34,129 bases of DNA. Origin: Opitutus sp. GAS368. Lineage in GTDB: Bacteria; Verrucomicrobiota; Verrucomicrobiia; Opitutales; UBA953. The DNA is taken from assembly GCA_945882655.1 (NCBI GenBank), contig CAMCWL010000006.1, positions 1-34,129 of the forward strand, in the 5' to 3' direction. Made by a program: the position numbers and the translations under genes. Below the pieces are notes generated by a model. That model was not told the origin of the DNA and searched no databases. It saw only the letters and a program-made list of their open reading frames with translations. Below, in pieces: positions 33,891 through 34,129 of this stretch (position 1 is its first letter; each line of letters opens with the position of its first letter).

Positions 33891-34129
33891 ATGGAAAACA
33901 AACTGTTCGTGGGCAACTTGCCCTGGGCCGCAACCGAATCCGACATCCGTGCTCACTTCTCCCAAGGCGGCGAAGTGGTGTCCGTGGAAGTCATGATGGA
34001 CAAGTTCACGGGTCGCCCTCGTGGCTTCGCCTTCGTGACCATGGCCAATGCTCAGGCTGCTCAGGATGCGATCGCTAAGACTGAAAACATCGATTTCATG
34101 GGTCGTCCCCTGAAGGTCAATGTCGCTCG
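33891..34129 (+). CDS. RRM-domain RNA-binding protein, 3'-truncated by window edge
   Basis: The frame begins at the ATG at 33891 and is open to the end of the window (79 complete codons). It encodes one RNA recognition motif from its first residues: RNP2 LFVGNLPWAA at about 5-14 and RNP1 RGFAFVTM at about 44-51, with the pattern DKFTGRPRGFAF and a last strand MGRPLKVNVARS. Bacterial single-RRM proteins of this type are short, abundant, often cold-induced and thought to act as RNA chaperones. The 250-nt upstream gap is much richer in A than the rest of the window just before the start (about 33860-33890) and contains two hairpins, in keeping with post-transcriptional control, which is an inference. 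The C-terminal tail is not visible. Confidence 0.92.
   Translation, partial: MENKLFVGNLPWAATESDIRAHFSQGGEVVSVEVMMDKFTGRPRGFAFVTMANAQAAQDAIAKTENIDFMGRPLKVNVA

Noticed and set aside
33672-33965. Minus-strand frame of 97 codons in the RRM leader
   Set aside because: Runs into the start of the RRM gene antisense, has no family motif and no ribosome site.

Overview
The window is 34 kb of gene-dense, GC-rich bacterial chromosome. It holds mostly housekeeping genes and no phage, plasmid, insertion sequence, CRISPR array, tRNA or rRNA that I can recognise. The gene set (long SecA with an enlarged preprotein-binding region, a PPDK, a SOUL-family protein, a LolCD-type system, and mostly starts without a Shine-Dalgarno sequence) suggests a Gram-negative member of the Verrucomicrobiota, perhaps Opitutae-like. 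That placement is an inference from protein resemblance and was not tested by a search.

Layout. 1-2181: 3' part of ppdK with a clean terminator. 2265-3525: a small membrane protein divergent from thiD. 3526-5916: ilvB inside a repeat-rich setting, with G-quadruplex-capable GGGCTA arrays, a 28-bp inverted repeat bracketing the gene, and a cluster of REP-like GTAG hairpins before trxB. 5917-11561: trxB diverging from the overlapping pair secA-lnt. 11660-15021: an exported two-lobed aspartic protease, an acidic orphan protein, pyrD and a SOUL protein. 15112-18697: an operon of a DUF502 membrane protein, a RecO-like protein and a nuclease-helicase fusion. 18698-22766 (minus): a nitroreductase and a lysS-lolC/E-lolD operon. 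22871-24191: thyA-folA. 24327-30123: nuoJKLMN, the membrane arm of complex I without nuoA-I. 30120-33640: xerD, argA, a uracil-DNA glycosylase and phhB. 33891-end: the start of an RRM RNA-binding protein.

Functional links. secA, lnt and lolCD cover protein export, lipoprotein acylation and lipoprotein release. thyA and folA form the dTMP/folate cycle. pyrD feeds electrons from pyrimidine synthesis into the quinone pool that NuoJ-N serve. The RecO-like protein, helicase-nuclease, UDG and XerD are DNA maintenance functions.

The main observations beyond routine annotation are: (i) the repeat systems around ilvB; (ii) several proteins that appear to have lost cysteine metal sites (XPD-like helicase and family-4-like UDG without Fe-S ligands, SecA and RecO-like protein without zinc motifs); (iii) a NuoM lacking the conserved TM7 lysine; (iv) -35-like hexamers lying 34-37 nt upstream of eight start codons, which suggests leaderless transcripts; (v) convergent genes that abut or overlap at their stop codons. 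I found no wholly new multi-gene system.
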